Assembly (NCBI GenBank): GCA_001485295.1
Contig: BBOA01000001.1
Coordinates: forward strand, 124,001 to 188,000
DNA length: 64,000 nt
Origin: Type-B symbiont of Plautia stali
Lineage (GTDB): Bacteria > Pseudomonadota > Gammaproteobacteria > Enterobacterales > Enterobacteriaceae
Direction of reading: 5' to 3'
This document shows positions 20,160 through 31,207 of the stretch, piece after piece. The notes under the pieces were generated by a model that had not been told where the DNA came from, searched no databases, and saw only the letters and a program-made list of their open reading frames with translations. Made by a program: the position numbers and the translations under genes. Positions within the stretch are counted from its first letter, which is position 1, and each line of letters opens with the position of its first letter.

Positions 20160-21380
20160 TCAGACGTCCAGCAGTAGACGCGCCGGATCTTCCAGCAGCT
20201 CTTTCACCGCCACCAGATAGCCGACCGATTCGCGGCCGTCGATCAGACGGTGATCGTAGGAGAGCGCAAGATACATCATCGGCAGCACCACTACCTGGCC
20301 GTTCACCGCCATCGGACGATCTTTGATGGCGTGCATGCCTAGGATGGCGTTCTGCGGCGGATTGATGATCGGCGTCGACATCAGCGAGCCAAAGACGCCG
20401 CCGTTGGTGATGGTAAAGTTGCCGCCGGTTAGCTCTTCGACCGTCAGCTTGCCGTCACGGCCTTTCACCGCCAGCTCTTTGATTTTATTCTCGATGCCCG
20501 CCATGCTCAACGCGTCGACATCTTTCAGCACCGGAGTCACCAAGCCGCGCGGTGTGGAGACGGCGATGCTGACGTCGAAGTAGTCGTGGTAAACCACATC
20601 TTCGCCGTCGATAGACGCGTTCACTTCCGGGAAACGCTTCAGCGCTTCAACGACCGCTTTCAGGTAGAAAGACATAAAGCCCAGACGCACGCCGTGACGC
20701 TTCTCGAAGGATTCGCCGTACTGCTTGCGCAGATCCATGATCGGCTTCATGTTCACTTCGTTGAAGGTGGTCAGCATCGCGGTGCTGTTCTTCGCTTCCA
20801 GCAGACGTTCCGCCACGCGCTTGCGCAGACGGGTCATTGGCACGCGTTTTTCGCTGCGGTTGGCGACAGCCTGCTGCGGCGCCGCTTCTGGGGCAGCAGG
20901 CGCGTCTTTCGCTGCGGTAGGTTTGTTCGCCAGATGTTTTTCCACATCTCCGCGAGTGATACGACCGCCTACACCGCTGCTTTTAATCTGCGACGCGTCC
21001 AGATCGTGTTCAGCTATCAAGCGACGGATCGCCGGACTCAGCGCATCGTTACTCTCTCCTTCCAGCGACGCCGTCTGGCGCTGCGCTGGGGTGGACTCTT
21101 TGGTGTCCGCTTTGGCGGTGGTCTCTTTGCCCGCGCTATTGCCCTCTTTCAGGCGTCCCAGAATCTGGCGCGAGGTCACGGTCGCGCCTTCATCTTCCAG
21201 CACGGCTTCTACCACGCCGTCAGCTTGGGCTGGCACTTCCAGCACCACTTTGTCAGTTTCGATCTCTACCAACACTTCGTCGCGGCTTACCGCATCGCCT
21301 GGTTTTTTGTGCCAAGTTGCTACGGTGGCATCGGCAACGGATTCAGGCAAGTCGGGAACGAGAATATTTACGCTACTCAT
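20160..21380 (-). CDS. sucB: Dihydrolipoyl succinyltransferase (E2 of 2-oxoglutarate dehydrogenase)
   Basis: 406 aa. The lipoyl domain carries the lipoylated Lys in [13 protein letters not shown] (~44). A linker follows, then the peripheral subunit-binding domain ([22 protein letters not shown]), then the catalytic domain with [12 protein letters not shown] near the C-terminus. ATG 21380 ([14 protein letters not shown]) is the conserved start, with AAAGGAAAG upstream. It follows sucA by 16 bp. Confidence 0.98.
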   Translation of the reverse strand: MSSVNILVPDLPESVADATVATWHKKPGDAVSRDEVLVEIETDKVVLEVPAQADGVVEAVLEDEGATVTSRQILGRLKEGNSAGKETTAKADTKESTPAQRQTASLEGESNDALSPAIRRLIAEHDLDASQIKSSGVGGRITRGDVEKHLANKPTAAKDAPAAPEAAPQQAVANRSEKRVPMTRLRKRVAERLLEAKNSTAMLTTFNEVNMKPIMDLRKQYGESFEKRHGVRLGFMSFYLKAVVEALKRFPEVNASIDGEDVVYHDYFDVSIAVSTPRGLVTPVLKDVDALSMAGIENKIKELAVKGRDGKLTVEELTGGNFTITNGGVFGSLMSTPIINPPQNAILGMHAIKDRPMAVNGQVVVLPMMYLALSYDHRLIDGRESVGYLVAVKELLEDPARLLLDV

Positions 21381-21396
21381 TATCTTTCCTTTTAAA

Positions 21397-24204
21397 TTAA
21401 CCAAGGTTCAGCGCGTTATTGACTAAGTCTTGCTGCTGCTGTTGATGTACGGACATATAGCCCACAGCCGGTGAAGCGGAAGCCGGACGGCCCGCATAGC
21501 GCAGCGAGGCGCCAAACGGAACCACTTCGCGGAAGTGATGCTGGCTACAATACCATGTGCCCTGATTCAGCGGCTCTTCCTGACACCAGACGAAATCCTG
21601 CACATGGGCATAATCTTTCAACGCGTCCTGCACCACTTTGTGCGGGAACGGATAGAGCTGTTCGATACGCACGATGGCGACGTCGGTCTGCTCGTTTTTG
21701 CGGCGCTGTTCTAGTAGGTCGTAGTAGACCTTGCCCGAGCAGAGCACCACACGTTTCACCTGCTGCGGATCGAGCACGTCAATTTCGCCGATCGCCGGCT
21801 GGAAGCTGCCGTTGGCCAGCTCGTCGAGCGACGAGATCGCTAACGGATGACGCAGCAGCGATTTCGGCGACATGACGATCAGCGGACGACGCATCCCGCG
21901 CAGCACCTGACGACGTAGCATGTGGTAAACCTGCGCCGGCGTGGAAGGTACGCACACCTGCATGTTCTGTTCGGCGCAGAGCTGCAGATAGCGCTCTAGG
22001 CGCGCCGAAGAGTGTTCCGGGCCCTGGCCTTCGTAGCCGTGCGGCAGCAGCATCACCAGACCGCACATGCGGCCCCACTTCTGCTCGCCGGAGCTGATGA
22101 ACTGGTCGATTACCACCTGGGCACCGTTAGCGAAGTCGCCGAACTGCGCTTCCCAGATGGTCAGGGTGCGCGGCTCCGCGGTGGCGTAGCCGTATTCGAA
22201 CGCCAGCACCGCCTCTTCCGACAGCACGGAGTCCCACACCTTGAACTGACCCTGGCCGTTATGGATATGGTGCAGCGGCGTGTAGGTCGAGCCGTTAGAC
22301 TGGTTATGGATCACCGCATGACGATGGAAGAAGGTGCCGCGGCCAGAGTCTTCGCCGGAGAGACGCACCGGAATGCCCTCATCCACTAGCGTGGCGTAGG
22401 CTAGGTTCTCTGCGCCGCCCCAGTCGAACGGCTTGTTGCCTTCGGCCATCTCTTTGCGGTCGTTGTAGATTTTCGCCACGCGCGCCTGAACCTCGACCGC
22501 TTCCGGGATCTGGCTGATACGGCGCGCCAGCTCCTGCAGGCGTTTCGGTTCGACGGTCGCCGGATAGCTCTCATTCCACTCATGGTTGAGGTAAGGCGAC
22601 CAGGTAAAGGAGTGCAGGCTCATCGGACGCCACTCCGGCACCACGCATTCGCCCGCGTCTAGCGCATCGCGATAGAGGTTGACCATTTCAGTGGCGTCTT
22701 CCGCACCGGCGGAGCCTTCGGCAGCCAGACGATCGGCGTAGAGCTTACGCGGCGTCGGATGCTTTTTGATTTTCTGGTACATCAGCGGCTGGGTCGCGCT
22801 CGGCTCGTCGGCTTCGTTGTGGCCATGTCGACGGTAGCAAACCAAGTCGATAAAGACGTCGCGCTTGAAGGTGTTGCGGTAGTCGAGCGCGAGACGCGTG
22901 ACAAAGGCCACCGCTTCCGGGTCGTCCGCGTTGACGTGGAAAATCGGCGCCAGCACCATTTTGCCGATATCGGTACAGTATGGCGTCGAGCGCGCGTCAC
23001 GCGGGTTGGAAGTGGTGAAGCCCACTTGGTTGTTAATAACGATGCGCACCGTGCCGCTAACTTCGTAGCCGCGCGCTTGGGACATGTTCAGGGTTTCCTG
23101 TACCACCCCCTGCCCGATAACCGCGGCGTCGCCGTGAATGGTGATCGGCAGAACCTGATTGCTGCCCGGCGAATCGAGGCGATCGAGACGCGCGCGCACC
23201 GAGCCCATCACCACCGGGCTGACGATCTCTAGATGCGACGGGTTGAACGCCAGTGCCAAGTGCACCAAGCCGCCTTCGGTTTCCACGTCAGACGAGAAAC
23301 CCATGTGGTACTTCACGTCGCCGGTGCCGAGGTAATCTTTATGCTTGCCGGCGAACTCGTCGAAGAGATCCTGCGGCTTTTTGCCCAGTACATTGATCAG
23401 CACGTTAAGACGACCGCGGTGCGCCATACCCAGCACCACTTCGCGCGTGCCGCTCTTACCGGCGTGTCGGATTATTTCGCGCAGCATCGGGATCAGCGCG
23501 TCGCCACCCTCCAGCGAGAAGCGTTTCGCACCGGGGAATTTTGCACCGAGGTATTTTTCCAGTCCTTCCGCCGCGGTCAGCTCTTTCAGGAAACCTTTTT
23601 TCTCTTCGCTACTAAATGCCGTGCGACCCGCCGCTGATTCCAGACGCTGCTGGATCCAGCGCTTCTCTTCGGTGTTGTTGATATGCATGTACTCTGCGCC
23701 GATGGAGCTACAATAGGTTTGCTGCAGCGCGTCATAGAGGTCGGCCAGCTTCATAGTCTCTTTGCCGATGGCGAAAGAGCCTACGTTAAAGCTTTCCTGA
23801 AAATCGGCGTCGGTCAGATCGTGAAAGTCGGGGTCGAGGTCAGCGACGCAATCCTGCTTCCACAGGCCAAGCGGGTCGAGATTCGCATGCTGATGGCCGC
23901 GGAAACGAAAGGCGTTAATCAGTTGCAGGACTTTTACCTGCTTAGAATTGACGGCCGGATCGGAAACGGTGGAGGTGTAACGAGATGTATCTTTCGCTAG
24001 GCGACGGAAGTATTCGCGCGTGGTGGAGTGAAACTGTTCTGATTTCACGCCGGTGCACGGCAGTTGTTGGAACATCGTGCGCCACACTGCATCGACAGAG
24101 TCCGGATCGGTCAGGAAATCCTCATAGAGTTGCTCTATGTAAGACTGGTTCGCGCCGGCCAGCCAAGAGGAGTCCAGCCAAGGCTTCATCGCGCTGTTCT
24201 GCAT
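21397..24204 (-). CDS. sucA: 2-oxoglutarate dehydrogenase E1
   Basis: 935 aa against 933 in E. coli. Thiamine-diphosphate-dependent decarboxylase of the TCA cycle. Visible motifs: [15 protein letters not shown] near 100, [14 protein letters not shown] (~260), the ThDP-binding GDAAV ... [10 protein letters not shown], and the strongly conserved C-terminal [20 protein letters not shown]. No stop or shift. The gene shows the local base signature: at least seven CTAG tetramers and several CCAAG/CTTGG where CCAGG/CCTGG is expected. Confidence 0.98.
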   Translation of the reverse strand: MQNSAMKPWLDSSWLAGANQSYIEQLYEDFLTDPDSVDAVWRTMFQQLPCTGVKSEQFHSTTREYFRRLAKDTSRYTSTVSDPAVNSKQVKVLQLINAFRFRGHQHANLDPLGLWKQDCVADLDPDFHDLTDADFQESFNVGSFAIGKETMKLADLYDALQQTYCSSIGAEYMHINNTEEKRWIQQRLESAAGRTAFSSEEKKGFLKELTAAEGLEKYLGAKFPGAKRFSLEGGDALIPMLREIIRHAGKSGTREVVLGMAHRGRLNVLINVLGKKPQDLFDEFAGKHKDYLGTGDVKYHMGFSSDVETEGGLVHLALAFNPSHLEIVSPVVMGSVRARLDRLDSPGSNQVLPITIHGDAAVIGQGVVQETLNMSQARGYEVSGTVRIVINNQVGFTTSNPRDARSTPYCTDIGKMVLAPIFHVNADDPEAVAFVTRLALDYRNTFKRDVFIDLVCYRRHGHNEADEPSATQPLMYQKIKKHPTPRKLYADRLAAEGSAGAEDATEMVNLYRDALDAGECVVPEWRPMSLHSFTWSPYLNHEWNESYPATVEPKRLQELARRISQIPEAVEVQARVAKIYNDRKEMAEGNKPFDWGGAENLAYATLVDEGIPVRLSGEDSGRGTFFHRHAVIHNQSNGSTYTPLHHIHNGQGQFKVWDSVLSEEAVLAFEYGYATAEPRTLTIWEAQFGDFANGAQVVIDQFISSGEQKWGRMCGLVMLLPHGYEGQGPEHSSARLERYLQLCAEQNMQVCVPSTPAQVYHMLRRQVLRGMRRPLIVMSPKSLLRHPLAISSLDELANGSFQPAIGEIDVLDPQQVKRVVLCSGKVYYDLLEQRRKNEQTDVAIVRIEQLYPFPHKVVQDALKDYAHVQDFVWCQEEPLNQGTWYCSQHHFREVVPFGASLRYAGRPASASPAVGYMSVHQQQQQDLVNNALNLG

Positions 24205-24325
24205 TGTGATCCCTTAAGCATTACTATACTTTTTGAGGTTTCATTTGTTGCCGCTTTCGCGGTTTGCCGTAGTGAGTTCAGCGATACGAGCCGGTGCACT
24301 CACACGCGCTCTGCCCGCAAGGGAA

Positions 24326-24394
24326 CCTTGCTAAGCGTGGCACCGCCGCGCTTAGCAAGGCTTCCGTAAAACGCCGGGAACCTGAGGTTCCCGG
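24326..24394 (-). other. Two adjacent perfect hairpins between sdhB and sucA
   Basis: First hairpin: 12-bp arms CCTTGCTAAGCG (24326-24337) and CGCTTAGCAAGG (24349-24360) with an 11-nt loop. Second: CCGGGAACCT (24374-24383) and AGGTTCCCGG (24385-24394) around a single G. No T-run follows, so they look like mRNA stabilising or processing elements, or a partial block to readthrough into sucA, rather than true terminators. Confidence 0.7.
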
Positions 24395-24405
24395 ACGATT
24401 AAGGT

Positions 24406-25122
24406 TTACGCGCCCCATTGCAGCAGCATCGACTTGATATGGCCGATGGCGCGCGTCGGGTTGAGTCCTTTCGGACATACGCTCACACAGTTCATGATGC
24501 TATGACAGCGGAAAACGCTGAAAGCGTCGCTCAGGTTATCCAGACGCACCTCGGTTTCAGTGTCGCGACTGTCGATCAGGAAGCGATAGGCGGCCAGCAG
24601 GCCGGCCGGACCGACGAACTTGTCCGGATTCCACCAGAACGACGGGCACGAGGTCGAGCAGCAGGCGCAGAGAATGCACTCATACAGGCCGTTCAGATAT
24701 TCGCGCTCGGCGGGCGACTGCAGATGTTCTCGCGCCGGCGGATTCTCTCCGTTATTCAACAGGTAAGGCTTAATCTTCTCATACTGCGCGTAGAATTGCT
24801 CCATATCCACGACCAAATCGCGCACCACCGGCAGGCCCGGCAGCGGACGGATAACAATCGTCTTCGTGCCGTTGCCCAGCGCGGAGACCGGCGTGATGCA
24901 CGCCAAGCCGTTTTTGCCGTTCATATTGAGGCCGTCGGAGCCGCACACGCCTTCACGGCAGGAGCGACGGAACGCCAGCGTCGGATCTTTCTCTTTCAGA
25001 CGGATGAGCGCGTCGAGCAGCATTATGTCGCGGCCGTCTTCAGATTCCAGCGTGTAATCCTGCATACGCGGCGAGGCGTCGACTTCAGGATTGTAGCGAT
25101 AAATAGAAAACTTGAGTCTCAT
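24406..25122 (-). CDS. sdhB: Succinate dehydrogenase iron-sulfur subunit
   Basis: 238 aa, E. coli length. It carries three Fe-S clusters: CREGVCGSDGLNMNG with further Cys for 2Fe-2S (~55-75), CILCACCSTSCPS (~149-160) for 4Fe-4S, and CHSIMNCVSVCPKGL (~206-218) for 3Fe-4S/4Fe-4S. It passes electrons from SdhA to ubiquinone at SdhCD. It lies 15 bp after sdhA. All cluster ligands are present. Confidence 0.98.
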   Translation of the reverse strand: MRLKFSIYRYNPEVDASPRMQDYTLESEDGRDIMLLDALIRLKEKDPTLAFRRSCREGVCGSDGLNMNGKNGLACITPVSALGNGTKTIVIRPLPGLPVVRDLVVDMEQFYAQYEKIKPYLLNNGENPPAREHLQSPAEREYLNGLYECILCACCSTSCPSFWWNPDKFVGPAGLLAAYRFLIDSRDTETEVRLDNLSDAFSVFRCHSIMNCVSVCPKGLNPTRAIGHIKSMLLQWGA

Positions 25123-25137
25123 GATCGTCTCCGCGAT

Positions 25138-26904
25138 TTAGTAGGTACGCACTTTCGGCGGGAAGGCAGCTCGCATTTTCGGCTGCATGTTCACCTCGCG
25201 GCGCGTCATGCTCTCGGTTTCGGGGACGTAGAGACTGTGGCACAACCAATTTTCATCATCGCGATCCGGAAAGTCGAATCGACTATGCGCGCCGCGGCTT
25301 TCAGTGCGGAAGTTCGCCGCAACCGCTGTAGCGTAAGCCGTTTCCATCAGGTTATCCAGCTCTAGGCACTCAATACGCTGGGTATTGAAGTCCGGTGAAC
25401 GGTCATCCAGACGGGCCGACTTCAGACGCTCGCGGATCTGTTTCAGCTCGGCCAGACCCTGCTTAATCGCATCGCCTTCGCGGAATACTGAGAAGTTGTT
25501 CTGCATGCAGCGCTGCAGCGCCTTACGAATTTCAACCGGGTCTTCGCCGGTGGTGTTGTTTTCCCAGCGGTTGAAGCGCGCCATGGCGGCATCGAGCTCT
25601 TCCAGCGTGGCGTCGCGCAGCGAACCTTGCTGTTCGATGCACTCCATCAGATGCACGCCGGCCGCGCGGCCGAACACCACTAAGTCGAGCAGCGAGTTGC
25701 CGCCGAGGCGGTTGGCGCCGTGCACCGATACGCAGGCGATTTCGCCGACGGCGAATAGGCCTAGAATCACCTCATCTTCGCCCTGCGCGTTAACGCATAG
25801 GGCTTGGCCGGTCACTTTGGTCGGAATGCCGCCCATCATGTAGTGGCAAGTTGGGATAACTGGAATCGGCTCTTTAACCGGATCAGCGTGAGCAAAGGTG
25901 CGCGACAGCTCTAGAATGCCCGGCAGGCGAGACTCCAGCACCTCCGCGCCAAGATGATCGAGCTTCAGCTTGATATGCGGACCCCACGGGCCGTCGCAGC
26001 CGCGTCCTTCGCGAATTTCGATCATCATCGAGCGCGCGACCACATCGCGGCCCGCCAGATCTTTGGCGTTTGGTGCGTAACGCTCCATAAAGCGCTCGCC
26101 ATGTTTGTTCAGCAGATAGCCGCCTTCGCCGCGGCACCCTTCGGTCACCAGCACGCCTGCGCCTGCGATGCCGGTCGGGTGAAACTGCCACATCTCCATA
26201 TCCTGCGCTGGCACGCCAGCGCGCAGCGCCATACCGACGCCGTCGCCGGTGTTGATATGCGCGTTGGTGGTGGACTGGTAGATACGGCCCGCACCACCAG
26301 TGGCCAGAATAGTCGCTTTGGCTTTGAAGTAGACGGTTTCGCCGGTTTCAATGCAGATAGCGGTGCAGCCGACGATGGCGCCGTCCTGGTTTTTCACCAG
26401 ATCGAGCGCGTACCATTCGGAGAAGATAGTGGTTTTGTTCTTCAGGTTCTGCTGATAGAGCGTGTGCAGCAGCGCGTGGCCGGTACGGTCCGCTGCCGCC
26501 GCGGTGCGCGTCGCCTGCTCGCCGCCGAAGTTTTTCGACTGGCCGCCGAACGGGCGCTGATAGACGCGGCCATCCTCTAGACGGGAGAACGGCATTCCCA
26601 TATGCTCCAGCTCCAAAATCGCTTCCGGGCCGGTTTTACACATATATTCGATCGCGTCTTGGTCGCCAATATAGTCGGAACCTTTGACGGTGTCATACAT
26701 GTGCCATTCCCAATTGTCTTCATGCGTGTTGCCGAGCGCGACGGTAATACCGCCCTGCGCGGACACGGTGTGGGAACGGGTTGGGAAAACTTTCGATAAC
26801 AGAGCGCAGGTCTGACCTGACTGGGAGATTTGCAGTGCGGCGCGCATACCTGCGCCGCCTGCGCCGATCACCACGGAATCAAACTCTCTAACTGGCAAAT
26901 TCAT
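25138..26904 (-). CDS. sdhA: Succinate dehydrogenase flavoprotein subunit
   Basis: 588 aa as in E. coli. N-terminal FAD-binding [15 protein letters not shown], the flavin-linking His in [13 protein letters not shown] (~45), active-site [21 protein letters not shown] and the catalytic [14 protein letters not shown] near the C-terminus. It abuts sdhD (stop 26905) with no gap. The complete sdhCDAB-sucABCD run is intact, so the TCA cycle from 2-oxoglutarate to fumarate is kept. Confidence 0.98.
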   Translation of the reverse strand: MNLPVREFDSVVIGAGGAGMRAALQISQSGQTCALLSKVFPTRSHTVSAQGGITVALGNTHEDNWEWHMYDTVKGSDYIGDQDAIEYMCKTGPEAILELEHMGMPFSRLEDGRVYQRPFGGQSKNFGGEQATRTAAAADRTGHALLHTLYQQNLKNKTTIFSEWYALDLVKNQDGAIVGCTAICIETGETVYFKAKATILATGGAGRIYQSTTNAHINTGDGVGMALRAGVPAQDMEMWQFHPTGIAGAGVLVTEGCRGEGGYLLNKHGERFMERYAPNAKDLAGRDVVARSMMIEIREGRGCDGPWGPHIKLKLDHLGAEVLESRLPGILELSRTFAHADPVKEPIPVIPTCHYMMGGIPTKVTGQALCVNAQGEDEVILGLFAVGEIACVSVHGANRLGGNSLLDLVVFGRAAGVHLMECIEQQGSLRDATLEELDAAMARFNRWENNTTGEDPVEIRKALQRCMQNNFSVFREGDAIKQGLAELKQIRERLKSARLDDRSPDFNTQRIECLELDNLMETAYATAVAANFRTESRGAHSRFDFPDRDDENWLCHSLYVPETESMTRREVNMQPKMRAAFPPKVRTY

Positions 26905-27252
26905 TTACACACCCCACACCACAACAGTTCCATAGATTGCATACGACAGCAGCGCGACCACGATCACCATCTGCAGGATCAGGCGGACGGCCAGATGCTT
27001 GATGTAATCGGTCAGCACTTGCCACATTCCAATCCAGCCGTGGATCAGAATCGAGAACAGCGTCAGCAGGGTGAAAACTTTGGTGAACGACGAGGCGAAG
27101 AAACCGCACCAGACATCATAGGTCAGCGTATCGCTCAGGGTGATGAAGCCGACGATGTAAAGGATGTAGAGCGTAATGAGGATTGCCGAAGCGCGCAGCA
27201 GCAGCCAGTCCTGAATGCCGCTACGGCCCAACGCGGATGCATTGCTTACCAT
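26905..27252 (-). CDS. sdhD: Succinate dehydrogenase membrane anchor subunit
   Basis: 115 aa with three membrane helices. The quinone-site and haem-contact region is in [20 protein letters not shown] and the [14 protein letters not shown] segment. The start [12 protein letters not shown] at 27252 overlaps the sdhC stop by 7 bp as in E. coli. No lesion is seen. Confidence 0.97.
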   Translation of the reverse strand: MVSNASALGRSGIQDWLLLRASAILITLYILYIVGFITLSDTLTYDVWCGFFASSFTKVFTLLTLFSILIHGWIGMWQVLTDYIKHLAVRLILQMVIVVALLSYAIYGTVVVWGV

Positions 27253-27635
27253 ACGAGAACTCCAGCCAAAATTGAAAGCATGACAGTAATGCCAAAGGTG
27301 ACGCAAGCGGATTGGCGACCGATAACTAGCGTCTCAGCAAGGTAACCAAAATCCATCAGCATATGACGGATGCCACCCACGGTATGGAATGCCAGCGCTG
27401 TGAGAATACCCCACAAAATAAACTTCACGAAGAAGCTATCCATAATGGCGGCAGCGTGTTGAAAACCTTCCGGGGAAGAGAAAGATGTGCCCAGCAACCA
27501 AAGCAGAATACCGAGAGCCACAAAGGTTATGACGCCTGAAACGCGGTGGAGAATGGACGATATTGCAGTAACGGGAAACCGGATCGTCGAGAGATCCAAG
27601 TTAACAGGTCTTTGTTTTTTCACGGTTTTTCCCAC
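27246..27635 (-). CDS. sdhC: Succinate dehydrogenase cytochrome b556 subunit
   Basis: 129 aa, three membrane helices. The signature [26 protein letters not shown] (read in two parts) contains Ser/Arg of the quinone site, and the haem-ligand His lies in [11 protein letters not shown]. First gene of the sdh-suc operon; divergent from gltA across a ~680-bp control region. Confidence 0.97.
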   Translation of the reverse strand: MGKTVKKQRPVNLDLSTIRFPVTAISSILHRVSGVITFVALGILLWLLGTSFSSPEGFQHAAAIMDSFFVKFILWGILTALAFHTVGGIRHMLMDFGYLAETLVIGRQSACVTFGITVMLSILAGVLVW

Positions 27636-28139
27636 ACAGCTCTTTTTTATTTTGCTTCCTCCAGTTCCTGAGGCGGAGTCGAATCACAGGTGTGTTCAGA
27701 CTTTAACCGTCACCAAATCAGCAACATCCAGTGTTAATTGACGCGGTAGAAACGCTGGAACGCTGGGTGGCTCCTAGTGTCAGGTGGTTTCCGGAGACCT
27801 AGCGGCAGTATAGGACGATCACATTCTTATTACAATTACTCTACAATCTCTTTGAGTACATTTGCGCGAAACAGTGATTGAACTCACGAATTTCACATTT
27901 AACAAAAATTTAATTATATGATTTGACAAAATTTAAACAATTCATTTACAAAATAGGTAATCAAACCCCAGTGATGTACAAAAGTTATGGGGATAGACTT
28001 TCCCCTAAGCACAAGTTATGTAACATTTTCATCATGAGTACCCTAAAAAAACAGGTTGTTGATTACCAGAAATTATGTCCAGACCGGATCTTTAACAACC
28101 GCGATATGCAGAATTTCATGACTGCCACTTTCCCAGCCG
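27636..28139. promoter_or_regulatory. sdhC-gltA divergent control region
   Basis: No gene in this ~500 bp. It should drive sdhC leftwards and gltA rightwards. A possible gltA-facing promoter is TTGACA at 27923-27928 with TACAAA at 27947-27952 (18-bp spacer), both approximate matches. ArcA and CRP sites known from E. coli could not be assigned by eye. The stretch is much more AT-rich than its surroundings. Confidence 0.45.
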
Positions 28140-28210
28140 GAAGACGCTTCTCACTACCCTGCACCCGTGTTGTTACCGCAGACGGGTGCAGGGTAGTGAG
28201 AAGCGTCTTC
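28140..28210. repeat. 29-bp perfect inverted repeat in the gltA leader
   Basis: Left arm 28140-28168 and right arm 28182-28210 are exact reverse complements over 29 bp, with a 13-nt loop (GTTGTTACCGCAG). The arms begin GAAGACGCTTCTCACTACCC. It lies 110-180 bp before the gltA start and would form a very stable hairpin in a gltA transcript started upstream of it. There is no T-run, no ORF and no transposase. Confidence 0.97.
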
Positions 28211-28319
28211 TTTATTACCGCAGAATGTTATTGTGAAGTAAAGGGCGACCGCAACATGACTGCTTTTCAGGTGTCTAAGATCCATACTTAAGCATAAGGC
28301 GCTCGCTATGGAGACGAAA

Positions 28320-29603
28320 ATGACAGATAAAAAAGTGACGCTAACCCTACAAGATGAAACTGATCTTGAGCTGAATGTGCTGAAAGGCACGCTAGGCCAA
28401 GACGTGGTTGATGTCCGTGAGCTGGCTTCAAAAGGCCTGTTCACCTTCGATCCAGGTTTCACTTCTACAGCGTCCTGCAAATCCAAAATCACCTTTATCG
28501 ACGGCGATGAAGGCATTCTGCTGCATCGCGGCTTCCCTATCGATCAGTTAGCGACCCACTCTAACTATCTAGAAGTGTGCTATATCCTGCTGAACGGCGA
28601 AGCGCCGACACAGCAGCAGTTTGAAGAGTTCCGCGAAACCGTAACCCGTCACACCATGATCCATGAGCAGATTACCCGTCTGTTCCACGGTTTCCGTCGC
28701 GATTCGCACCCGATGGCGGTGATGTGCGGCGTGACCGGCGCGCTGGCGGCGTTCTACCACGATTCGCTGGATGTGAATATTGAGCGTCACCGTGAAATCG
28801 CCGCATTCCGTCTGCTGTCGAAGATGCCGACCATGGCGGCGATGTGTTACAAATACTCTATCGGCCAGCCTTTCGTTTATCCGCGCAATGACCTCTCCTA
28901 TGCCGGCAATTTCCTGCATATGATGTTCGCCACACCTTGCGAAGAGTACAAGGTGAACCGGGTGCTGGAGCGCGCGATGGATCGTATCCTGATCCTACAC
29001 GCCGACCATGAGCAGAACGCCTCGACGTCGACCGTGCGTACCGCAGGCTCGTCCGGCGCTAACCCGTTCGCCTGTATCGCCGCGGGCATCGCCTCGTTGT
29101 GGGGACCAGCGCACGGCGGCGCGAACGAAGCGACCCTGTGTATGCTGGAAGAGATCAGTACCGTTGAGCATATCCCTGAATTTGTACGTCGCGCGAAAGA
29201 TAAAAACGACTCTTTCCGCCTGATGGGCTTTGGTCATCGCGTCTACAAGAACTATGACCCGCGCGCCACCGTGATGCGCGAAACCTGCCATGAAGTGCTG
29301 AACGAGCTGGGTATGAAGGATGACCTGCTGGAAGTGGCCATGGAGCTAGAGCATATTGCGCTGAACGACCCCTACTTTATCGAGCGCAAACTCTACCCGA
29401 ACGTCGATTTCTACTCCGGTATTATTCTGAAAGCGATGGGCATTCCGTCTTCCATGTTCACCGTGATTTTCGCCATGGCGCGTACCGTCGGCTGGATCGC
29501 GCACTGGAAAGAGATGCATGACCAAGGCATAAAAATCGCGCGTCCGCGTCAGCTCTATACCGGCTATACCGAGCGCGAGTTTACTTGTGTGCTGAAGAAA
29601 TAA
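28320..29603 (+). CDS. gltA: Citrate synthase (type II)
   Basis: 427 aa, E. coli length. Entry enzyme of the TCA cycle, hexameric and NADH-inhibited. Catalytic residues are in ADHEQNAST (His ~265), [14 protein letters not shown] (His ~306) and PNVDFYSG (Asp ~363). ATG 28320 ([10 protein letters not shown]) is preferred over the in-frame ATG 28308 because GGAG precedes it at the right spacing and it aligns with the family. A palindrome and then a terminator follow. Confidence 0.97.
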   Translation: MTDKKVTLTLQDETDLELNVLKGTLGQDVVDVRELASKGLFTFDPGFTSTASCKSKITFIDGDEGILLHRGFPIDQLATHSNYLEVCYILLNGEAPTQQQFEEFRETVTRHTMIHEQITRLFHGFRRDSHPMAVMCGVTGALAAFYHDSLDVNIERHREIAAFRLLSKMPTMAAMCYKYSIGQPFVYPRNDLSYAGNFLHMMFATPCEEYKVNRVLERAMDRILILHADHEQNASTSTVRTAGSSGANPFACIAAGIASLWGPAHGGANEATLCMLEEISTVEHIPEFVRRAKDKNDSFRLMGFGHRVYKNYDPRATVMRETCHEVLNELGMKDDLLEVAMELEHIALNDPYFIERKLYPNVDFYSGIILKAMGIPSSMFTVIFAMARTVGWIAHWKEMHDQGIKIARPRQLYTGYTEREFTCVLKK

Positions 29604-29647
29604 CCGCAGCGGACTCTGCTTTCAGGCCGCACATAAGCTTGGGGAGC

Positions 29648-29681
29648 GAATAACATGGCGCGTGATCGCGCCATGTTATTC
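29648..29681. repeat. 15-bp perfect inverted repeat downstream of gltA
   Basis: Arms GAATAACATGGCGCG (29648-29662) and CGCGCCATGTTATTC (29667-29681) enclose a 4-nt loop. No T-run follows. It lies between the gltA stop and its terminator and may protect the 3' end of the mRNA. Confidence 0.9.
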
Positions 29682-29707
29682 GCGTCTGCTAGATATACTA
29701 GATCCTG

Positions 29708-29733
29708 AGTGGAGAGAAATCTCCACTTTTTTT
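29708..29733 (+). terminator. Rho-independent terminator of gltA
   Basis: Stem AGTGGAGA / TCTCCACT with a GAAA tetraloop followed by seven T residues. Confidence 0.92.
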
Positions 29734-29934
29734 ATAGGTGATAAGACTCCATTGCCTAGAGGAAAGGTGCCGATCGCGGGTAACCGGACCCGATCGCAAA
29801 GACGCAAAAAACGGTTTCCCTGCCAGCTCGGCCCATACCATCCCTAGCATGGGACCGCTCTGTTCCTCGGGTCTGGCTACCAGCTCCTTAGGCTTTTGAG
29901 CCGTCTATAGTCGTAAATTATGCGCGCTTTTATC
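29734..29934. other. Intergenic, no gene seen
   Basis: About 200 bp between the gltA terminator and the 3' end of the nei ruin. No feature could be assigned. Confidence 0.5.
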
Positions 29935-30580
29935 TTAATGCTGGCAGCCGAGGCACCAGTAAAACGGCCGCGCCGACAGCGTTCCCTTCTGAATAGTCTC
30001 GCCGCAGCGACGGGCACTTCTTGCCTTGCCGATGAAACACCTCAAAGCGAAACGCCGCGCCGTGATGGTACTTCTTCATGGTGCCGCACATCCGGTAGGA
30101 GTGACGCGGTATCGCCAGCAGCGCCCCGCTAAGCAGATCAAGCTGCGCATCGATTAACTCATGCGCGCGATGCTACGCCAGCAGGCCTGCCTGCCAGAGG
30201 ATTTCCACGCGCAGATAGTTGCCCAGCCCCGCCAGGAACGCCTGATCGAGTAGCAGCCCGCTGAACTGACGACGGCGAAAACGCGGCGACAGCAGCCCGC
30301 TCGCGAACCGTCGCGACGTCAAGCTGCGCATCGAACACGTCGGGGCCGACACGATTGAGAGACGAATGCGCCGCCAGCGACTCGGCGTTAAGCAGCTCGA
30401 TATTGGAGGCGCTATAGAGCAGAATGGCGCGATCGGCGACCAGCGCAGGCTCGTAGGTTTTCAGTTCGGGAAAGGCAAACCAGACGTCCGTCAATGGCTT
30501 GCCGACAACGGCTTCTTCAAGCTGATCCGCCGCGCGGCGGATCTCCGGTCCTTCTGGAAGCTGATCCTCTTGGTACGTAG
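29935..30580 (-). pseudogene. nei: Endonuclease VIII (oxidised-pyrimidine glycosylase), broken and fused to pcp
   Basis: Nei removes oxidised pyrimidines; its catalytic residue is the N-terminal Pro exposed after Met removal. Here [29 protein letters not shown] is readable, but the start ATG is gone (Leu CTT precedes PEGP) and the frame is joined to the end of pcp. A deletion of ~50 codons follows [11 protein letters not shown], then [14 protein letters not shown] and RVGPDVFD remain before a frameshift. The zinc-finger end is degraded, with a final GCQH-like stop at 29935. Confidence 0.9.
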
Positions 30581-31200
30581 CACCGCCGGCGACTTTCAGG
30601 TCCTTTTCCGTCTGCAGCGAGACGCGAATCGCGATCTCCAACGCCTGCATCACTTTATCGCGTGACATGCTGGGCACGCCGGGATACTGCGCTGCCTGCT
30701 CCGGCAGATAGAGAACCGTCGCGCGATTGCCCTGCGTATGCAGCCGGTGCAGCAGGCCGTACATCACGCGGTTGCAGGTAAAGGTGCCGCCGGTTTGCGA
30801 CACCGATGCGGGAATGCCCGCCGCCCGCAGCGCCGCGACAATCGCCTTGATCGGCAGCGTGGAGAGATAGCCCGCCGGGTCGTCCGCCACGATCGGCTCA
30901 TCCACCGGCTGCTAGCCGGCGTTGGCGGCAATGCGCGCGTCATCGACGTTAATGCCGATGCGCTATACGGTGATATCACTGCGACCGCAGCCTACCGATA
31001 AGACCAGATCGGGCTGCACCTCATCCATCGCGGCGTAGAGCACGCCGAGCACGTCACTGAACACCACCCACCGGCAGCTAGCGCGCCGCAATGCGCCTGC
31101 CGCCGATCGTTTTGCCGTCGAGGGAGTGAACCGCTTCCCACGAGGGATTAACGCTTTCATCACCGAAGGGTTCGAACGCCGTGACTAAAACCGTCTTCAT
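30581..31200 (-). pseudogene. pcp: Pyrrolidone-carboxylate peptidase, broken
   Basis: Removes N-terminal pyroglutamate from peptides. From ATG 31198-31200 the gene has a frameshift after the start region, then VVFSDVLGVLYAAMDEVQPDLVLS, TAG codons at ~30963 and ~30912, then [23 protein letters not shown]. The catalytic Cys is still in [12 protein letters not shown], but the catalytic His segment is lost (ATVLYLPEQ where HIPYLPEQ is expected). The stop codon is destroyed, so the frame runs into nei. In relatives it sits in a DUF969-DUF979-pcp-nei cluster next to 5-oxoprolinase genes. Confidence 0.88.
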
Positions 31201-31207
31201 ACTGACC

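Noticed and set aside
20586-25365. Long plus-strand frames opposite sucB, sucA and sdhB
   Set aside because: They mirror the strong codon bias of intact genes on the minus strand and show no protein signature.
30159-30905. A novel 248-aa protein
   Set aside because: It is the in-frame fusion of a pcp 3' end and a nei 5' end, each recognisable and each missing catalytic elements.
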